This document shows positions 9,266 to 18,660 of a stretch of DNA of 64,000 bases, in pieces. The stretch lies in NCBI RefSeq assembly GCF_907164955.1, contig NZ_OU015521.1, positions 1 to 64,000 of the forward strand. Reading direction: 5' to 3'. Under the pieces are notes generated by a model that did no database searches, was not told the DNA's origin, and saw nothing but the letters and a program-made list of their open reading frames with translations. Each line of letters starts with the position of its first letter. Position 1 is the stretch's first letter. The translations under genes were made by a program, and so were the position numbers. Source of the stretch: Coxiella endosymbiont of Dermacentor marginatus. GTDB lineage: Bacteria > Pseudomonadota > Gammaproteobacteria > Coxiellales > Coxiellaceae.

Positions 9266-11215
9266 TTATCTCCTCAAATAGTTAGTGAATTCTACTGATG
9301 AACTTCTACTGCGCTGATTAATTTTCGTTTTTAATAGACGATAAAACTCTTCCAATGTGAGACTAATTAGTTTCCCATCATTCTCTAATACACGTACTGC
9401 TAGTGTTTTATCAGCAACTTCGCGATCACCAATGATAACTTGATAAGGCACACGCGCAATAGTGTGTTCGCGAATTTTAAAGCCGATCTTCTTATTTCTC
9501 AAGTCTGATGTGGACCTAATTCCTAAATTTTGAAGATTTTCTACGATTTCCTCAACATAATCAGCCTGCCGATCTGTAATGTTCATGATAACCACTTGAA
9601 TAGGTGCTAGCCAGAGGGGCAATTTCCCAGAACACTCTTCTAATAAAATTCCTAAAAAGCGCTCAAACGAACCTAAAATGGCGCGATGGATCATTACAGG
9701 AGTTTTTTTAAACCCTTCTATGTCAATGTAATGCGCGCCCAATCGTTCTGGCATCGAAAAATCAACTTGTACTGTTCCGCATTGCCATACTCGCCTTAAG
9801 CAATCTTGCAAAGAAAATTCAATTTTAGGTCCATAGAAAGCGCCTTCACCTGATAAGATCTCCCAATTTACATCTTTTTTTTCCAATGCCTCTATCAAGG
9901 CTTTTTCGGCCTTAGCCCATTCTTCATCACTTCCAACTCGTTCTTTGGGCCGAGTAGAAAGTTTATAACTGACTGCATCAAAACCAAAATTAGCATATAC
10001 TTCATGCAACTGATCGATAAAAGTCAATACTTCTTCTTGAATTTGTCCTTCCGTACAGAAAATATGTCCATCATCTTGAATGAAACCTCGCAGCCGCATT
10101 AAAGCATGCAGAGTACCTGACGACTCATTACGATGACAGGTACCAAATTCAGAGTAGCGAATGGGTAAATCACGATAGCTTTTTATACCTTGATTAAATA
10201 TTTGAACGTGGGCTGGGCAGCTCATTGGTTTAATCACATATTGCTGTGGTTCTAGAGTCAAGCTAAAAATGCCGTCGCCAAATTTTTCTAGATGACCTGA
10301 TTTATCCCATAATTTCGATTCAATTAGTTGAGGTGTGTTAACTTCTTGATAGTTGCACTTATGAGTGAGATTACGAATGTATTCTTGCATTTGAAGTATA
10401 ATGCTCCACCCTTTAGGATGCCAAAATATATTACCAGGCGATTCTGGTTGAAAATGAAATAAATCCATTTTCTTTCCAAGTGCACGGTGATCCCGCTTTT
10501 CAGCTTCTTTAAGATAATGCAAATGACTTTTTAAGGCTTTGGCGTCCGCCCATGCCGTTCCATAAATGCGCTGCAACATTTCGTTTTTACTATTACCTCG
10601 CCAATACGCGCCTGCCAATTTTGTTAATTTAAAAGCTTTCAATAAACCTGTGCATGGTACATGCGGGCCACGACAAAGATCAATAAAATTACCTTGCTGA
10701 TACGCTATTAATGTTTCCTCTTCTGGAATATCACGAATAATTTCAACTTTATACTTTTCACCCATTTTTTCGAAAATAGCTAAGGCTGCCTCGCGATCTA
10801 ATATTTTTCCTTCAATCTTAAAATTGGCTTTAGTGATCTCACGCATTTTTTTCTCAATTTTTTTAAGATCTTCCTGGGTAAAAGAACGTCCGAAAGCAAA
10901 ATCGTAATAAAATCCATCTTCAATTACAGGACCAATAGTGACCTGAGCCTTCGGAAATAATTCTTTAACAGCATGAGCTAAAAGATGTGCTGTAGAATGG
11001 CGAATAATTTCTAATCCTTGGGGATCTTTGTTAGTAATAATTTTAAGAGCAGTATCTTTTTCAATTACATAGGAAATATCTACCAAACGATCATCGACTT
11101 TTGCTGCCAAGGCAGCCCTAGCAAGTCCTGCACTAATAGACTCAGCGACTTTTTTAACAGTTACAGGTTCAGAAAATTCTCTTATTTTCCCATCTGGAAG
11201 TTTGATCGCTGGCAT
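9266..11215 (-). CDS. thrS: Threonyl-tRNA synthetase
   Basis: Class II synthetase of 649 aa. Domains in order: N-terminal TGS ([18 protein letters not shown]), editing domain with the HxxxH motif ([11 protein letters not shown]) and its conserved partner cysteine in LCRGPHVP, catalytic core with the zinc cysteine in [13 protein letters not shown] and histidines in DDGHIFC and MIHRAILGS, and a C-terminal anticodon-binding domain. I chose ATG at 11215 as in homologues; a 13-codon in-frame extension upstream is not conserved. The last codons overlap the infC ribosome site, so thrS and infC are probably translationally coupled. First gene of the translation operon. Confidence 0.97.
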   Translation of the reverse strand: MPAIKLPDGKIREFSEPVTVKKVAESISAGLARAALAAKVDDRLVDISYVIEKDTALKIITNKDPQGLEIIRHSTAHLLAHAVKELFPKAQVTIGPVIEDGFYYDFAFGRSFTQEDLKKIEKKMREITKANFKIEGKILDREAALAIFEKMGEKYKVEIIRDIPEEETLIAYQQGNFIDLCRGPHVPCTGLLKAFKLTKLAGAYWRGNSKNEMLQRIYGTAWADAKALKSHLHYLKEAEKRDHRALGKKMDLFHFQPESPGNIFWHPKGWSIILQMQEYIRNLTHKCNYQEVNTPQLIESKLWDKSGHLEKFGDGIFSLTLEPQQYVIKPMSCPAHVQIFNQGIKSYRDLPIRYSEFGTCHRNESSGTLHALMRLRGFIQDDGHIFCTEGQIQEEVLTFIDQLHEVYANFGFDAVSYKLSTRPKERVGSDEEWAKAEKALIEALEKKDVNWEILSGEGAFYGPKIEFSLQDCLRRVWQCGTVQVDFSMPERLGAHYIDIEGFKKTPVMIHRAILGSFERFLGILLEECSGKLPLWLAPIQVVIMNITDRQADYVEEIVENLQNLGIRSTSDLRNKKIGFKIREHTIARVPYQVIIGDREVADKTLAVRVLENDGKLISLTLEEFYRLLKTKINQRSRSSSVEFTNYLRR

Positions 11216-12357
11216 AATGGAACCCTTACAGTAAAGCACAAAAGATAATAACATCCTGCTGTTTTTTTAACAATTTAGGCATGCAAAGTATTAACTTTTT
11301 CCTAAAGTACATTTTTTCTTTTCTTAAATTTATGGGTTTTTCTAAAATTTAGAGAATACTTTATTAAAAAAGCCCATTTTTAGCTAATTTAAAAAAAATT
11401 AGCTTTCAACATTCATCACATTAAATTTGAATTAATTCAAATTTCAACAAGTTTATACTGAGACCATTACATGTATCTGAGATAAACGTGATGCGACACG
11501 TTTATTTATGTCATGCAATACCTTCTTCCCCAAGCTCTAGTAGAAGAAGCAAAGAATGACATCATGGGAAGCTCTATTTAATTTTAATTAAACTGAAAAG
11601 AAGAAAAACATTTAGGAAAAAAAAAGAATGTCTGAAAATAATTACTAAGCTCAGGAAATGATAAAAATAAAAAAATTTTTATTAAAATTCCCAAGAGAAC
11701 ATCAAGTCTCTTAGCAAAGTATCTGACGAAGAATGGCATCACTTAAAGAACTTTAAAGAATAGGCTGAAAGAAGTTTAAAAGTGAATCTTTGAATTCTTT
11801 GTTGATCGCTTTTTACAATATCACCTGAAAAAGACAGCTTCAAAATAAAATCTTAACAATAACCAATATTGTGAATATTGCTTCTATCCTTGCGAAAAAT
11901 TAGGAAATTAATTTAATATACTCAATGGTATCTTATTTATCTTGACTGATATCAACAACGCTTTAAGTAGAATGATGGTTAATTACGCATCAGCTCAAGC
12001 AAAGATTTTTTATCCTGTGTTCAATTGTATTGTTGCATTGACAATATTATTAGCTGACATAAAGCAAATACTGATGAAATTTGGAAATAAAACTTGGAGC
12101 AACTAATGATCTTCAAAAATCCAGAAATTAATTCAGAAGCAATTTTTTGAATTTTTGGCTACACTGTGTTCTGTAGTATTTCCTCTTAATCAAAGAGGTC
12201 CACTAAGGTTCATCTGATTTAGGGTAGCAATATGCATCTTAATTTTAACTAGCTGTACTGATAAATTTTCCTTAACTAATAAAGGAAAATTTATCAGTAA
12301 GTTATATATGCACTATTTTTATCTCACAATGTTAAAAATCAGTAGATGCTTGTTCTT
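11216..12357. other. Gene-free stretch of 1.1 kb
   Basis: Between the thrS start and the pabB end. The promoter of the thrS operon must lie near 11216-11400, but I cannot place it. A stretch on the plus strand at about 11908-12106 stays open for more than 60 codons. It contains NNALSRMMVNYASAQAK followed by a hydrophobic run, but has no ribosome site, so it may be a remnant of an unidentified gene. Near the pabB end lies a strong hairpin (listed separately). Confidence 0.4.
12256..12299. repeat. Perfect 18-bp inverted repeat (hairpin)
   Basis: Arms 12256-12273 and 12282-12299 are exact reverse complements with an 8-nt loop. It begins 58 nt beyond the pabB stop, so it would form a strong 3' hairpin in pabB mRNA. 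Neither side carries a proper U-tract, so it may stabilise the message rather than act as an intrinsic terminator. Confidence 0.7.
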
Positions 12358-13767
12358 TTACATCTTGATAATTAATGCCTGCTTTAAAGCTGAAGCTTTA
12401 ATAAGTGTCTCCTCATATTCTGCAAGAGGGTCAGAGTCTAACACAATTGCACCACCCGACTGAAATGTAACCATATAATTTTTAACAATATATGTTCGAA
12501 TGAGAATTGAAGTATCCATACCTCCATCAAAACCAATATAACCCACACTGCCACAATAAGGGCCTCGCCGTGTAGGTTCTAGCTTTTCAATTACTTCCAT
12601 AGATCTTATTTTAGGAGCACCTGTTACTGAACCTCCTGGAAAAGCAGCACATAACAGATTAACAGCATGAAAATTATCTTTTAATTTTCCTTCAATGATA
12701 GATACTAAATGATGTACTGTCTCATAACTTTCTACCTCACAGTACGCAGGTACTTTAATTGAATCGATAAAACACACCTTTGATAAATCATTTCGCATGA
12801 GATCTACAATCATCGTATTTTCCGCACGGTCTTTACTGCTTGTTGCTAACGTTTGGGCTAATGCAAAATCTTCTTTTGTATCTTTAGAACGTCTAATTGT
12901 GCCTTTTATAGGCCTTGTTTCTACTTTTCGGTTATGTAATTTTAAAAACCGCTCTGGAGAGCTCGAAATAATGGTTGTATCATTAAAACGAACATAAGCA
13001 CCAAACGGTGCGGGATTTAATGCCCGGATTCGTTGATAAAGTATAAATTCAGAATTTTTTGGAAAACCGCCTTGAAATCTTTGCGATAAATTAACCTCAA
13101 ATATATCACCGTCTAAAATATAACGACGACACTTTTCTATCGCCTCTATGTAAGTTTTTTGAGTAAAGCAGTTACTAATATCATTTTCTTTTATTAAAGG
13201 TTTCGCTGTTAACGATGGTATTTTAATATTTTTAATTTTTTGTAAACACCAAACAAGACGTAATTTTGAACGACGCAGCCTTCTTTCCTTATTTTTCTCA
13301 GGTAATCCTGAAGAAACAATCCATGCTTGTTGTTTCACATGATCAAAGGCAATAATTAAATCATAAAATCCCACCGCCATACGAGGATACTGCATATCAT
13401 CTTGAGAATAATTGGGTAAATTTTCCAAATCCCTGATTAAATCGTAGCTAAAAAAACCAGCCACCCCGCCTTGAAAAGGCGGTAAATTAAGATTCAAGGA
13501 AAGCGAGAATGATTCTAATTTATTATACAATAAGGTGAAAATGTTTTTCGTCACCATCATCACTTGACCATTAAAATAAATATTACTATCTCGATAAATA
13601 AGTGTAGCAAACGGATCTATGGCAATATAGCTATATCTACCAAACTTCGAATTAAACTTCATACTGTCTAAAAAGACAAAATAGTCCAGTTTACTAAAAA
13701 CTACAGCATAATCTAATGGATCTCGATAGGGGATGGAAACCCAATAAGGCTGCTTAATATTTAACAT
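12358..13767 (-). CDS. pabB: Aminodeoxychorismate synthase component I
   Basis: Converts chorismate to aminodeoxychorismate for folate, using ammonia from PabA. It has the anthranilate synthase I-type N-terminal domain (about 10-150) and the chorismate-binding domain (about 205-469). Motifs include SSSPERFLKL, RPIKGTIRR with the catalytic-type lysine at 288, IVDLMRNDLSKV, FPGGSVTGAPKIRSMEVIE and GGAIVLDSDPLAEYEET. The PIKGT lysine marks PabB rather than anthranilate synthase TrpE, whose equivalent position is usually alanine. Length is 469 aa, normal. It is divergent from pabA-pabC with a 107-bp shared promoter region. No sign of decay. Confidence 0.93.
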   Translation of the reverse strand: MLNIKQPYWVSIPYRDPLDYAVVFSKLDYFVFLDSMKFNSKFGRYSYIAIDPFATLIYRDSNIYFNGQVMMVTKNIFTLLYNKLESFSLSLNLNLPPFQGGVAGFFSYDLIRDLENLPNYSQDDMQYPRMAVGFYDLIIAFDHVKQQAWIVSSGLPEKNKERRLRRSKLRLVWCLQKIKNIKIPSLTAKPLIKENDISNCFTQKTYIEAIEKCRRYILDGDIFEVNLSQRFQGGFPKNSEFILYQRIRALNPAPFGAYVRFNDTTIISSSPERFLKLHNRKVETRPIKGTIRRSKDTKEDFALAQTLATSSKDRAENTMIVDLMRNDLSKVCFIDSIKVPAYCEVESYETVHHLVSIIEGKLKDNFHAVNLLCAAFPGGSVTGAPKIRSMEVIEKLEPTRRGPYCGSVGYIGFDGGMDTSILIRTYIVKNYMVTFQSGGAIVLDSDPLAEYEETLIKASALKQALIIKM

Positions 13768-13874
13768 TTTCTTTCTCCATAACCATTAATATTTCTATTT
13801 ATTGTATTGCAAAATTTTTTTTGAAATAGCTAAATATATTTTTCCTATCATATTATGTAAAATATTTTTCAGTT

Positions 13875-14462
13875 ATGATTTTGCTTATCGACAATTATGA
13901 TTCCTTCATTTATAATCTGGGACGATATTTTGAGATATTAGGTCATTCAATATTAATATGTCGTCATGATAAAATCACCCTTTCTGAAGTAGAAGCACTT
14001 AAGCCTTCTCACATTGTGATTTCTCCTGGCCCCGGGACACCAGATCAAACAGGCATTTCAATCGATATTATCAAAAACTTTTCACATCAGATCCCACTTT
14101 TAGGAGTATGTCTGGGACACCAAGCCATCGGGTATACCTTTGGCGCACAGATATGCCGTGCTCATTATCCCATGCATGGAAAAGCCAGTCAGATTTATCA
14201 CAATCAACAATCTTTCTTTTTCAAAATCCCTAATCCTTTTTTTGCAGGCCGATATCATTCACTTATCATCAATAAAGACACGTTACCTAATTGTTTCGAA
14301 ATTACAGCAGAAAGCCGAGAAGGCGAGATTATGGCAATTTGTCATCGAGTTTACCCTATATTCGGTGTACAATTTCATCCAGAATCTATTTTGACAGATC
14401 AAGGACTACAATTACTTAGTAATTTCATCAAAATAACTTATGAAAATCCTAGTAAACAATAA
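13875..14462 (+). CDS. pabA: Aminodeoxychorismate synthase glutamine amidotransferase
   Basis: Class I glutamine amidotransferase of 195 aa that feeds ammonia to PabB. The oxyanion motif is ISPGPGTPDQTG, the nucleophile is Cys79 in LLGVCLGHQAIG, and the His-Glu pair is His168/Glu170 in VQFHPESILT. The family is shared with anthranilate synthase TrpG. I assign PabA because the partner next door is PabB and pabC follows with a 23-nt overlap; a dual role is possible if a trpE lacking its own amidotransferase exists elsewhere. Confidence 0.9.
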   Translation: MILLIDNYDSFIYNLGRYFEILGHSILICRHDKITLSEVEALKPSHIVISPGPGTPDQTGISIDIIKNFSHQIPLLGVCLGHQAIGYTFGAQICRAHYPMHGKASQIYHNQQSFFFKIPNPFFAGRYHSLIINKDTLPNCFEITAESREGEIMAICHRVYPIFGVQFHPESILTDQGLQLLSNFIKITYENPSKQ

Positions 14463-15309
14463 TATTGTCGCAACAAATTCTCCAATCATTCATAGTAATG
14501 ATCGAGGATTTTTATTAGGGGATGGTTTATTTGAAACTATTAAAGTTGAAAATGGACATTTTCTGTTCTTTCAGGAACATTACTATCGTCTTATGACATC
14601 TGCTTTAAAATTAGAAATTCCTTTTAAATTTTCGTTATTTGAACTTAAAAACCGATGTAAACGACTATTAGAAGTTAATTCATTCCCAAAAACAGCTTCC
14701 CTTCGCATCACCTTGACTCGTGGTATTTCCCAAAGAGGCATTCAGATACCTCTTAATCCATCCCCTACTTTAATGATCACAATTACACCTTATAATCCAT
14801 CTAACTCAACGTCTTCATCTACTCCTACTCTATACATTACAAATATTAAACGAAATGAATTCTCTTTTTTAAGTCGATTAAAGACGTTAAGTTGTTTAGA
14901 ATTTATATTGGCCAGGCAACAAGCTATAAAAGTAGGGTATCAGGAAGGTTTAATGCTTAATACAAAAGGTGCCGTCACTGAAACAAGTATTGGAAATTTA
15001 TTCACTGTAATTAACCAAAAAATATTCACTCCTCGAGTTGAGGACGGCATTTTATCAGGCATTACGCGAGGTATAATCATCAAAATTGCTATTCAAATAG
15101 GAAATCCCATAATAGAGAAAACTTTATATCCAGAAGACCTTTTAAAGGCTACTGAAATATTTCAAACCAACAGCCTCGTTGAAATTCAATCCTTTTCCAA
15201 AATTAATGAACATGCACTTCTATCAAAGCAAAAGGCGATTACAGTCAATCGCTTTTTTGATCAATATCGCGCCTATAAAGAGAGGCATATGAGAACTCAA
15301 TTAGATTAA
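14440..15309 (+). CDS. pabC: Aminodeoxychorismate lyase (class IV PLP enzyme)
   Basis: Fold-type IV pyridoxal phosphate enzyme of 289 aa. Family signs are SNDRGFLLGDGLFETIKV near 19-36, the PLP lysine Lys148 in SRLKTLSCLEFILAR, and VTETSIGNLF (179-188), which holds the conserved cofactor-contacting glutamate. The family also contains D-amino acid and branched-chain aminotransferases. The overlap with pabA by 23 nt and the neighbouring pabB make aminodeoxychorismate lyase, which releases p-aminobenzoate and pyruvate, the best call. The enzyme needs PLP, which connects it to PdxH in this window. Confidence 0.88.
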   Translation: MKILVNNNIVATNSPIIHSNDRGFLLGDGLFETIKVENGHFLFFQEHYYRLMTSALKLEIPFKFSLFELKNRCKRLLEVNSFPKTASLRITLTRGISQRGIQIPLNPSPTLMITITPYNPSNSTSSSTPTLYITNIKRNEFSFLSRLKTLSCLEFILARQQAIKVGYQEGLMLNTKGAVTETSIGNLFTVINQKIFTPRVEDGILSGITRGIIIKIAIQIGNPIIEKTLYPEDLLKATEIFQTNSLVEIQSFSKINEHALLSKQKAITVNRFFDQYRAYKERHMRTQLD

Positions 15310-16167
15310 AAATACTAACATGCTAAAGGACTCATATTTCTCTTTCTATAAAGGAAAGTTTATTTGTTATTAAACCATTTTGGGATTCTAAAAAGCTAAT
15401 GGAACCAATACTAAAAAATATCATCTATCAACTCTATAACTTTCAGTTTCTGATTACTAAAAGAAATATAGCTTAATCTTTAATACTTTCCATGCATCTT
15501 TAATAAAATTTAAAAATCTGTAAAAATATTAATGAAGTTTTCTACTTCACGATGCTAATGAATTCTTTGCTATAATCCTTATATACATCTTTTATAAATG
15601 TATCAATTAAATTTTAATATGATCTCTCTATAAAAAATTACCATCTTTTATATAAATCCAATATACAATGCCATTTAAAAAAGAAATTTTGTATGAAAGT
15701 AACTTGATCTCGTTCTAAAAATTTATCATTCTATCTCGAATACAAGCATGTCTTGTGCTAATGACTGTGAAAAACCTATATTAATTTTAATTAATTAAAA
15801 TTAATTAAATCATCTAATTAGATGAAGAAAATGAAGAATGCTCTAAAACTCTATTTTAAAACCCTATTTAGGGTGGGGGTGTTGTACGGGTCTACTTGCT
15901 ATAACTTCAGGATAAGACATTTTAAAGAAATGTCGATACTAAAAGAAAATGCAAAACTTAACAACTATATGGAATTACTTGTAGGTGGTCAGGATCTAGT
16001 TACATGAAGCTTTTTTAAATACAACAAATATAAGAAAATTCTTTCTATTTTAATAAGGGTATTTGATCAGAATTGTATAGGATTTCACCATAATATTCTT
16101 ATATACTCGTAGAAAAAAAACCAGATTACATTTCTGTTATTATCAAGATAGGAAAGACTAACTAATC
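15310..16167. other. Gene-free AT-rich stretch with palindromes
   Basis: About 860 bases after pabC. It contains two neighbouring palindromes (listed separately) and an open frame of 61 codons at 15822-16007 that begins inside the second palindrome. That frame has no ribosome site and no family resemblance, so I do not call it a gene. Nothing else is recognisable. Confidence 0.5.
15780..15824. repeat. Two adjacent perfect palindromes
   Basis: Positions 15780-15805 form a 26-bp perfect palindrome made only of A and T. Positions 15811-15824 form a second 14-bp perfect palindrome (CATCTAATTAGATG). They are 5 bp apart. The first may simply reflect composition; the second could be an operator-like site, but no gene it would control is evident. 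Confidence 0.5.
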
Positions 16168-16242
16168 TGGTAGGCACGATTGGTATCGAACCAACGACCC
16201 CCACCATGTCAAGGTGGTACTCTACCGCTGAGCTACGTGCCT
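16168..16242 (-). tRNA. tRNA-Val (anticodon GAC)
   Basis: Cloverleaf on the minus strand: acceptor AGGCACG/CGTGCCT, D arm GCTCAGCGGTAGAG, anticodon stem CCACC/GGTGG with loop TTGACAT, T arm with GGTTCGATACC. Anticodon GAC reads GUC/GUU. The discriminator is A and the 3' CCA is encoded. A 10-bp piece of the 5' end is repeated directly upstream (16243-16252). Confidence 0.95.
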
Positions 16243-16613
16243 ATACGTGCCTAAGTTTTACAAAACTTAGCATTAGAAGCAAATTTGTGCAAATACTATC
16301 CTCTTTTGCTATTCTTTTTATGGGAAGAACCACACGATGGCATAAGTGATGATTCGGTGGAAAGTTTAAAAATTTTATTAAAGATCAGACATAATCAAAG
16401 CATAAAAAAGCATTTTGAGCACCCGATAAAATGACTACCAGAAATTAGCACTATTTTTATGTGAAGCAAGTATAAAATATAAGCACTCAGCCACAATACG
16501 TTACGATTAGCATGACATTTTATCTTTGAACAAAACTAAAAAAGAATATTAAGGTAAGTGCTTTCTTTTTGAATACCAAGATTGTCCAAACTATCTTAAA
16601 TTTATCAAAAAAT
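16243..16613. other. Gene-free stretch downstream of bamD
   Basis: About 370 bases. Apart from the short tandem copy of the tRNA-Val 5' end at 16243-16252, I see no gene, RNA or convincing terminator. Confidence 0.45.
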
Positions 16614-17420
16614 TTAACCACGTAATTTTTGAAGCTTAGGTGAATTTGGATAACTAATTTTAAATAACCGATAGCTGGAATCTGCCATTTTTGGCAGATC
16701 TAATGCACGGTAAGCTTGAACCATAATTATAAAACCTTGAGTTACCTCTTCTGGTGAATCTTGAAAATTTTGTACTACATAGGTAGCATGGTTAGCGGCC
16801 GCTACATAAGCATGTCGTTTCAGATAAAATTGGGCAATCATAATTTCGCGTTGCGCTATTAAATTTTGGATATGTTTCATACGCATCAGCGCATCAGGAG
16901 CATAAGGACTTTTAGGAAACACGTCTATAAGAGTAGCAAAAGCCTTATAGGATTGTTGCAAAATGCTTATATCAAGAGAGGCAGGATTTACGCCCACTAA
17001 TTTTTGTATCCAAGATAATTCTGAGCCAAAATTAATAATCCCTCGCATGTAATAAGCATAATCCGCATAATGACCTCGTGGATAAAGACAAACATAACGA
17101 TCGGCTGCAACATTTGCCGAAGCAATATCTCTACTTTTGTAATAGGCATAAATTATATCAAGCTGAGCTTGTTGAGTATAAAAGTCAAAGGGATAAATAA
17201 CATCTAACGCTTCAAAATTTTTAATAGCTTCTGCATAATTTTTTTTCGTTAGAGCTCTTTCACCAGCTGTAAATAATTCGGTTGAAGTTTTTCCACGATA
17301 TACTTGATAAGGATCGATATAAAGATCGACGTATTTTCCTGCACAACCAGTTAAAATGCAGAAATAGAGAAAAATAAAAATAAAAAACAACTTTTTCATG
17401 AGTTTTTTTCTACTGATCAT
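16614..17420 (-). CDS. bamD: Outer membrane assembly lipoprotein BamD
   Basis: Periplasmic lipoprotein partner of BamA in outer-membrane beta-barrel insertion. A signal peptide with a hydrophobic core ends in a lipobox (LTGC, acylated Cys26). TPR-like helical repeats follow: FTAGERALTKKNYAEAIKNF, then FPKSPYAPDALMRMKHIQN, the usual BamD stretch. Length is 268 aa, within the family range. An alternative start at Met8 (17399) would still leave a good signal peptide; neither has a clear ribosome site. It is divergent from rluD, the usual arrangement in gammaproteobacteria. Confidence 0.93.
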   Translation of the reverse strand: MISRKKLMKKLFFIFIFLYFCILTGCAGKYVDLYIDPYQVYRGKTSTELFTAGERALTKKNYAEAIKNFEALDVIYPFDFYTQQAQLDIIYAYYKSRDIASANVAADRYVCLYPRGHYADYAYYMRGIINFGSELSWIQKLVGVNPASLDISILQQSYKAFATLIDVFPKSPYAPDALMRMKHIQNLIAQREIMIAQFYLKRHAYVAAANHATYVVQNFQDSPEEVTQGFIIMVQAYRALDLPKMADSSYRLFKISYPNSPKLQKLRG

Positions 17421-17563
17421 TATTTTAAGATATAATTATTATAGAACAACTAATTCTAGAACGAAATTGTGGTTTTTATCTCTCTTGCCCATTTATCTAA
17501 GATTTTAAAACATAGAGAGTAGTTAGTTAAGATAAAGGATGTAGAATCTGATATCATCTTCCT

Positions 17564-18529
17564 ATGAATTCCCAAAAAATTTCTTTAAAGGGTATTATCC
17601 CAGCCAAATTAGCAGGGACACGTTTGGATCAAGCTCTGGCTAAATTGTTTCTAGATTATTCTCGCTCGCAACTACAAAATTGGATTCGAGCTGGACATGT
17701 TCGCATCAATGGTACTAAAAAGATATTCACCCGTGAAAAAGTGCAAGTCAATCAATCGGTTGAAATAACCGCTTATCTTGAACCAAGTAAACGATGGGTT
17801 GCTCAAGCACTGCCTTTAAACATACTTTACGAAGACGAAATGTTACTTGTTATTAATAAACCAGCTGGGCTTACAGTTCATCCTGGTGCTGGTATGCCTC
17901 ACTTCACACTGATCAATGCCCTCTTCCATCACGATCCACAACTTACCATCCTACCTCGCGCAGGAATCATTCATCGATTGGATAAAAACACTTCAGGACT
18001 TCTGGTAGTTGCTCGTAATTTAATATCCTACCATATACTAACCAAAGCTATAAAAGCGCATAAAATTATTCGAGAATATGAAGCTATTGCAAAAGGTGTG
18101 TTAACTTCCGGTCGCACAATCAACGCTCCCATAGGGCGTCATCCGACATGTCGTACTCGTATGGCTATTGTTGAAAATGCTCGAGAAGCAATCACCCATT
18201 TTTACGTTCTTCAGCGCTATCGGGCACACACACATATCCGCATTCGGTTAGAAACTGGTCGCACACATCAAATCCGCGTTCATATGGCTCACATTCATCA
18301 TCCTCTTGTTGGAGATCCAGTTTATGGCAACCATATCAATACTCCTACTTTTCTTTCAAATTCACTTAAAATCGCTCTAAAATCTTTTCACCGTCAAGCT
18401 CTTCATGCAGCTACTTTGCACCTATCTCATCCTTTAACTCAGAAAATGATGGAGTGGCATGCCCCATTACCTAAGGATATTCTAAATTTACTAAAATCTT
18501 TAGGAGAAGATAATACTCATGTCAACTAA
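17564..18529 (+). CDS. rluD: 23S rRNA pseudouridine synthase RluD
   Basis: RluA-family pseudouridine synthase of 321 aa. An N-terminal S4 RNA-binding domain (about 15-75, with AGTRLDQALAKLF and AGHVRINGTKK) precedes the catalytic domain. The catalytic aspartate lies in GIIHRLDKNTSGLLVVARN, and RLETGRTHQIRVHMAHIHHPLVGD follows. RluD modifies helix 69 of 23S rRNA. The position next to bamD and in front of a yfiH remnant is the conserved context, which supports RluD over RluC. Confidence 0.94.
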   Translation: MNSQKISLKGIIPAKLAGTRLDQALAKLFLDYSRSQLQNWIRAGHVRINGTKKIFTREKVQVNQSVEITAYLEPSKRWVAQALPLNILYEDEMLLVINKPAGLTVHPGAGMPHFTLINALFHHDPQLTILPRAGIIHRLDKNTSGLLVVARNLISYHILTKAIKAHKIIREYEAIAKGVLTSGRTINAPIGRHPTCRTRMAIVENAREAITHFYVLQRYRAHTHIRIRLETGRTHQIRVHMAHIHHPLVGDPVYGNHINTPTFLSNSLKIALKSFHRQALHAATLHLSHPLTQKMMEWHAPLPKDILNLLKSLGEDNTHVN

Positions 18530-18660
18530 CTTTATATTTTCTGATTAGCGCTGCCACTAGTTATACCAGACAGGCAACTAACTTAGCTACTCGTGTAAAA
18601 ATAGCCTCATAATCATTCAAGCTAATCGGAAAAAAATTGATCAATTTCTTATATTTCTAA
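18519..18660 (+). pseudogene. yfiH: Remnant of yfiH/pgeF (multicopper polyphenol oxidase family)
   Basis: An ATG at 18519 overlaps the rluD stop and has GGAGAAGA about 8 nt upstream, as a functional operon gene would. The frame gives MSTNFIFSD and then a stop. Family pieces follow in shifting frames: ISAATSYTRQ and NLATRV (family pattern AATTTRxGG...NLATHVGD), then QANRKKIDQFL (family xxNRxxLxxxL). Spacing shows small deletions. No further part of the roughly 240-residue protein is recognisable downstream. yfiH normally follows rluD, which supports the identification. Confidence 0.7.

Noticed and set aside
15822-16007. Open frame of 61 codons after pabC
   Set aside because: No ribosome site, starts inside a palindrome, basic low-complexity translation and no family resemblance. 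Length is expected by chance in a spacer of this size.
16236-16252. Tandem repeat at the 5' end of tRNA-Val as a possible attachment site
   Set aside because: Only 10 bp, at the 5' rather than the 3' end of the tRNA gene, with no integrase or second copy nearby.
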